Of a stretch of DNA of 64,000 bases, positions 61,125-64,000 are shown one piece after another. The position numbers and the translations under genes are program-made. Below the pieces are notes generated by a model that did no database searches, had not been told where the DNA came from, and saw nothing but the letters and a program-made list of their open reading frames with translations. The stretch's first letter is position 1. Every line of letters starts with the position of its first letter. Source of the DNA: an uncultured Duncaniella sp. (lineage in GTDB: Bacteria > Bacteroidota > Bacteroidia > Bacteroidales > Muribaculaceae); contig CAJTMH010000001.1 of NCBI GenBank assembly GCA_910577255.1, positions 769,942 to 833,941 on the forward strand. Direction: 5' to 3'.

Positions 61125-62663
61125 ATGCGACAATTTCGCATATTATACGCCATAATGGCCACAGCTGCTGCCACAGTCCTTACCAATGAGACTGTGGCAC
61201 AGTCTGTGTCATTACTCCACGACGTCCAGCGGACAGCCCTCCCGGTGTATACTTTTGCCGACGGAATATACCTCAGCAATCCCGCAGCCATGTCCTATCG
61301 CGACTCTGTCTCATTGTCATCCTTTAACCTCAATGGCAATTATCTCGACATGGAAAAAGCCGTGATGGAACAGACAGGGACCGGCCACTCGCTTTTCACC
61401 GTAGAGGCCGATTCATACATGCGGCTGAAAACCGACGGTGTGGCCTGGGGTAATGCCCGCTTCACCACCGGACAATACCGTGACATACGATGGACCGACT
61501 GCATAGATTACGAACGAGTGGCACCTTACGTGCTCGGCGATGCCGTGGGCGGCAATCTCAGCACTCGTCAATATGCATTTTCTGGAGGATACTCCGGACG
61601 AAAAGACAGATGGACTTTCGGAGCACACGCGTCATATCGGGCAGAAGTGGCCTACCGCAACCGTGACCCTCGTGTAAAGACCATAGTCTCTGACCTCGAC
61701 ATCAATCTCGGAGCATCATTCCGTGTTCTTGCACATCATGCCGTCGGGCTGACGGGCGGTATCAATGTCTATAATCAAAACTGTGATTTGGATTTTTACA
61801 ATCCGATCAATGATATCGACACTTATACTCTCACCGGACTGGGGACATATTACAAGCGATTCATGGGTAACACCAACAAGAACAGCGGCTACAGTTCAAT
61901 CGGCTTTTCCGTAGGGGCACAATGGATTCCCACACTCAGGAAAGGGCTGGCAGGCTCAGTCACCTATACCCGTTACCGGATGGAACAGCAGCTTCGGAAT
62001 TTCAATAATCTGACTCTGGGTTACAGCGACAATAATCTCCTCAATGTCTCCGTGGGGTACACCATCGGCATTTCGCGGTCTGTCACACTCTCACCGATGC
62101 TCACCGGTAACCTCCACAGCCGCACGAGTACTGAGAACCTGTTTGGGACATCGGCCGGAGCAAGTTATGACAAAATCGGGAGCCGCACTCCCTATACCCA
62201 CGACATCTCAGACTTGTCACTGACATGCCCTGTCCAGCTGAACTGGGGACAATCATACTTGACACTCACTCCACAGGTGAAATATGACTATGACCATGAG
62301 CGCTACAAAGATCCAGTGCGTGACCTGAAGGTAAGCCATGTCACACCAGGTCTGCACCTTGATTTCTCCTCCATAACCCATGGCAAATGGCTATGGAACG
62401 GCCGCCTGGGAGGCAGCTATTCAATAGCTTCTCCATCAACCCCGGTGCTCACAGAGCTCGACATGGACAGTGAGCTTGCCAAATGCGTAATGTCGAATTT
62501 CGAAATGCTGTCGGCTGACCGCATGGCACTCAATGCCGGCATTGGGGCATCGCGCATCATCAACGGTATCGTATTCTCCCTCTCGCTCGATTACGCCCTG
62601 TGCGACTATCGTGACAACGGACTTTCGCAAGGAGCCGCAGTGACTCTCGGGGCTAAATTCTAA
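61125..62663 (+). CDS. DUF6850 outer-membrane protein
   Basis: 512 residues: signal peptide (about 1-25, ends ETVAQ), then repeated amphipathic strands and a final AVTLGAKF typical of barrel proteins. It belongs to DUF6850 by its position and by the start segment FADGIYLSNPAAMSYRDSVS. Third gene of the receptor operon; 19 bases later an ABC ATPase begins. Role unknown, possibly a second porin-like channel of the uptake system. Confidence 0.82.
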   Translation: MRQFRILYAIMATAAATVLTNETVAQSVSLLHDVQRTALPVYTFADGIYLSNPAAMSYRDSVSLSSFNLNGNYLDMEKAVMEQTGTGHSLFTVEADSYMRLKTDGVAWGNARFTTGQYRDIRWTDCIDYERVAPYVLGDAVGGNLSTRQYAFSGGYSGRKDRWTFGAHASYRAEVAYRNRDPRVKTIVSDLDINLGASFRVLAHHAVGLTGGINVYNQNCDLDFYNPINDIDTYTLTGLGTYYKRFMGNTNKNSGYSSIGFSVGAQWIPTLRKGLAGSVTYTRYRMEQQLRNFNNLTLGYSDNNLLNVSVGYTIGISRSVTLSPMLTGNLHSRTSTENLFGTSAGASYDKIGSRTPYTHDISDLSLTCPVQLNWGQSYLTLTPQVKYDYDHERYKDPVRDLKVSHVTPGLHLDFSSITHGKWLWNGRLGGSYSIASPSTPVLTELDMDSELAKCVMSNFEMLSADRMALNAGIGASRIINGIVFSLSLDYALCDYRDNGLSQGAAVTLGAKF

Positions 62664-62682
62664 TAAATAACATCTAACGCCA

Positions 62683-63141
62683 ATGACAGAATCTGTAATA
62701 TCCGTAAAACACCTCACCCAGCGCTATGGCACAGGGCGAGTGATTTACAGTGATTTAAATTTTGAAGTCCCGAAAGGACGTATCCTCGGGCTTCTCGGGA
62801 AAAACGGCACAGGAAAAACCACCACCATAAACATACTTATGGGTTATCTGCGTCCACAGCAAGGCGAATGCAGGATATTCGGGGAAAGAATTACCGAAAT
62901 GTCGCCGGCCACACGCGCCAGAATCGCCCTTCTTATCGAGGGACATGTGCAGTACTCGTTCATGACCATCGAGCAGATTGAAAAATTCTATGCCAAATTC
63001 TACAGCAAGTGGGACCGCGACGCTTATTATCAGCTCATGTATAATCCGCAAATCCAAAAATCCGGAGAAACCAAAACGAAAGGTTCAAAATCCGGCAAAA
63101 ATCCGGAGAAATCACAATTCCAAGCGGTTATTGAAATATAA
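62683..63141 (+). pseudogene. ABC-transporter ATPase, broken after residue 119
   Basis: Residues 1-119 are a normal ABC ATPase start: ISVKHLTQRYGTGRVIY, Walker A GKNGTGKTT (39-47) and a Q-loop region ending FYSKWDRDAYYQLM. Residues 120-152 are basic, repetitive, unlike any ABC protein (YNPQIQKSGETKTKGSKSGK), and then stop. Signature LSGGQ, Walker B and H-loop are missing, so it cannot work as a pump motor. The break is at about 63,040, immediately before short direct repeats and a foreign-looking methyltransferase gene. In related operons the full ATPase and a permease follow DUF6850, so the remainder is probably beyond the inserted DNA. Confidence 0.85.
63056..63111. repeat. 15-bp direct repeat at the break point
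   Basis: AAAAATCCGGAGAAA at 63056-63070 and again at 63097-63111, with a partial copy AAAATCCGGC between (63087-63096). It lies just inside the suspected left end of the inserted element. Confidence 0.8.
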
Positions 63142-63225
63142 ATCGCGCAACATCGGAATGATAAAAAAGAGCATCGGAAGCAAGCAAATCCGATGCTCTT
63201 TTTTTGCATATAGATCACGCAACAT
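63136..63225. repeat. Imperfect 18-bp direct repeat around a hairpin
   Basis: ATATAAATCGCGCAACAT (63136-63153) and ATATAGATCACGCAACAT (63208-63225), 16 of 18 bases alike. The right copy contains the stop codon of the methyltransferase gene. They bracket the terminator at 63163-63204 and may be attachment-site traces or a short duplication. Confidence 0.75.
63163..63204. terminator. Bidirectional terminator near the junction
   Basis: 16-bp stem including AAAGAGCATCGGA and its complement (63163-63178 with 63189-63204), 10-base loop, A-run on one side and T-run on the other. It ends the methyltransferase transcript and blocks read-through from the broken ABC gene. Confidence 0.85.
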
Positions 63226-64000
63226 TATAAAGCATTATGTCCGTGTAATGGGAATTATAGTTCATTGATGCGTTGAATTCCTTCCGTGTGGCTCCGATGA
63301 AGGGATTGCCGATTTCTTTATTCTTGTCGAGCCAGTCGCATAATTCAATGATCGATGACTTGTTGGAGGTGAAATATACATATCTGTGACCGACAAGAAC
63401 CTTGAGCACATCAAGGTAGTCAGACAGTTTCCAGTACATGTTATACGTTCCGACATCGGTGCTGAGATACGGCGGGTCAACAAGGAACACCACATCATCC
63501 CGGTCACGGTACTTCTCAAACAGCACCTTGTAATCGCATGAAACAATCGTGAGCCCTTCAAGATAATCTGAAGCAGCAGGATAGTCAGACTGTCGGATAT
63601 TGTTATAAAGAGCCTCCTTCTTCATCTCCGGAATACTAAGTTTGTATTTCATGGAGAACATGATCGCCGAAGATATAGTAATGAAGTCTATGTACCCGTG
63701 TGTTCGTTCCTCCTGTTCTAACCTGACGAATACTTCGTCACGCATTGTTCCTTTTATACAACCGTGTTTTGGAACTCCTCGTACAATATTCCGCAGATCC
63801 ACCAGAAGGGCATTGGTACGCGGTATGTTTTCAATCCGGCGTCGGTAATTGTCAAAATCGTTATATACCACGGTAGCGTCCGGGCATTGTCGTTTGGTTA
63901 TATGGGACAGCAGCCCGGAACCGCCGAACAGGTCCACAAACACCTTCGCATCCTTAACCTCGCCAAGAACCTTGATATATTCTTTGGCGAACATGCGCTT
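63215..64000 (-). CDS. DNA adenine methyltransferase, D12 class, 5' end outside window
   Basis: At least 259 residues; the frame continues past the right edge (Lys-Arg precede the Met at 63994) and the N-terminal motif (N/GxK type) lies beyond it. S-adenosylmethionine motif DLFGGSGLL, then a helical insert and the catalytic FLVDPPYLST (DPPY), order FGGSG to DPPY as in Dam-like enzymes. It would methylate adenine N6 in DNA. Such solitary D12 methyltransferases are common in prophages and other mobile elements. There is no restriction gene in sight. Codon use and AT content differ from the broken operon beside it (an impression, not measured). Confidence 0.9.
   Translation of the reverse strand, partial: KRMFAKEYIKVLGEVKDAKVFVDLFGGSGLLSHITKRQCPDATVVYNDFDNYRRRIENIPRTNALLVDLRNIVRGVPKHGCIKGTMRDEVFVRLEQEERTHGYIDFITISSAIMFSMKYKLSIPEMKKEALYNNIRQSDYPAASDYLEGLTIVSCDYKVLFEKYRDRDDVVFLVDPPYLSTDVGTYNMYWKLSDYLDVLKVLVGHRYVYFTSNKSSIIELCDWLDKNKEIGNPFIGATRKEFNASMNYNSHYTDIMLYNVA

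Noticed and set aside
63030..63218. 62-residue minus-strand frame at the junction
   Set aside because: Short, cysteine-rich, crosses the terminator and repeats, and has no recognisable domain.

Overview
The window looks like chromosomal DNA of a gut Bacteroidales bacterium, most likely of the Muribaculaceae type (an inference from gene content, not a database match). Evidence: the Bacteroidetes promoter form (TTTG or TTG, about 19-20 bases, TAnnTTTG) recurs before genes. The families are also phylum-typical: DUF4493/PCMD surface lipoproteins, a DUF6377 TPR regulator, DUF4876/DUF6850 proteins beside a TonB-dependent receptor, DUF4293, a Bacteroidetes-type LptD and a glycine/asparagine-rich pseudouridine synthase. 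No rRNA or tRNA gene was seen.

Layout. 1-5.3 kb: end of an operon of three DUF4493/PCMD-type secreted proteins that share a module. 5.3-6.3 kb: a gene-free stretch with several hairpins and a good minus-strand promoter, possibly encoding small RNAs. 6.3-15.7 kb, minus strand: a TPR/DUF6377 sensor-regulator, a giant alpha-2-macroglobulin-like protein without the thioester motif, a Spy-like periplasmic protein, a probable anti-sigma protein and an ECF sigma factor. 15.8-20.6 kb: ZIP metal transporter, two small genes and lptD. 20.8-28.2 kb: DMT transporter, Lrp regulator, mtaB, a GT2 glycosyltransferase, surE, DUF4293 and serB; two 9-bp tandem arrays lie just downstream of surE and serB. 28.3-35 kb: menB-menC-menE (menaquinone), then a GT4 glycosyltransferase, a YbhN-like membrane protein and an NfeD-type protease. 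35-41.7 kb: gdhA, der, asnS and a pseudouridine synthase with a long repeat-rich N-terminus. 42-50 kb: NSS transporter, glgB, GH28 pectin-type hydrolase, YhcH-family sugar protein and a split ThrE exporter. 50-57 kb: LysR regulator, MFS transporter, a TonB-domain/WG-repeat lipoprotein, a MATE exporter and an FAD oxidoreductase. 57-63 kb: TonB receptor, DUF4876, DUF6850 and the first part of an ABC ATPase.

The ABC ATPase gene breaks off at about 63,040. Beyond it lie short repeats, a strong terminator hairpin and an opposing D12-class adenine methyltransferase of the sort found in prophages. The right end is therefore probably the edge of an integrated mobile element that split an uptake/export operon.

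No unmistakable new defence or mobile system is fully contained here. The items most worth following are the island junction at 63 kb, the hairpin cluster at 5.4-6.1 kb, the paired TGAGACAAA arrays behind two 3' hairpins, and the TonB-domain/WG lipoprotein.
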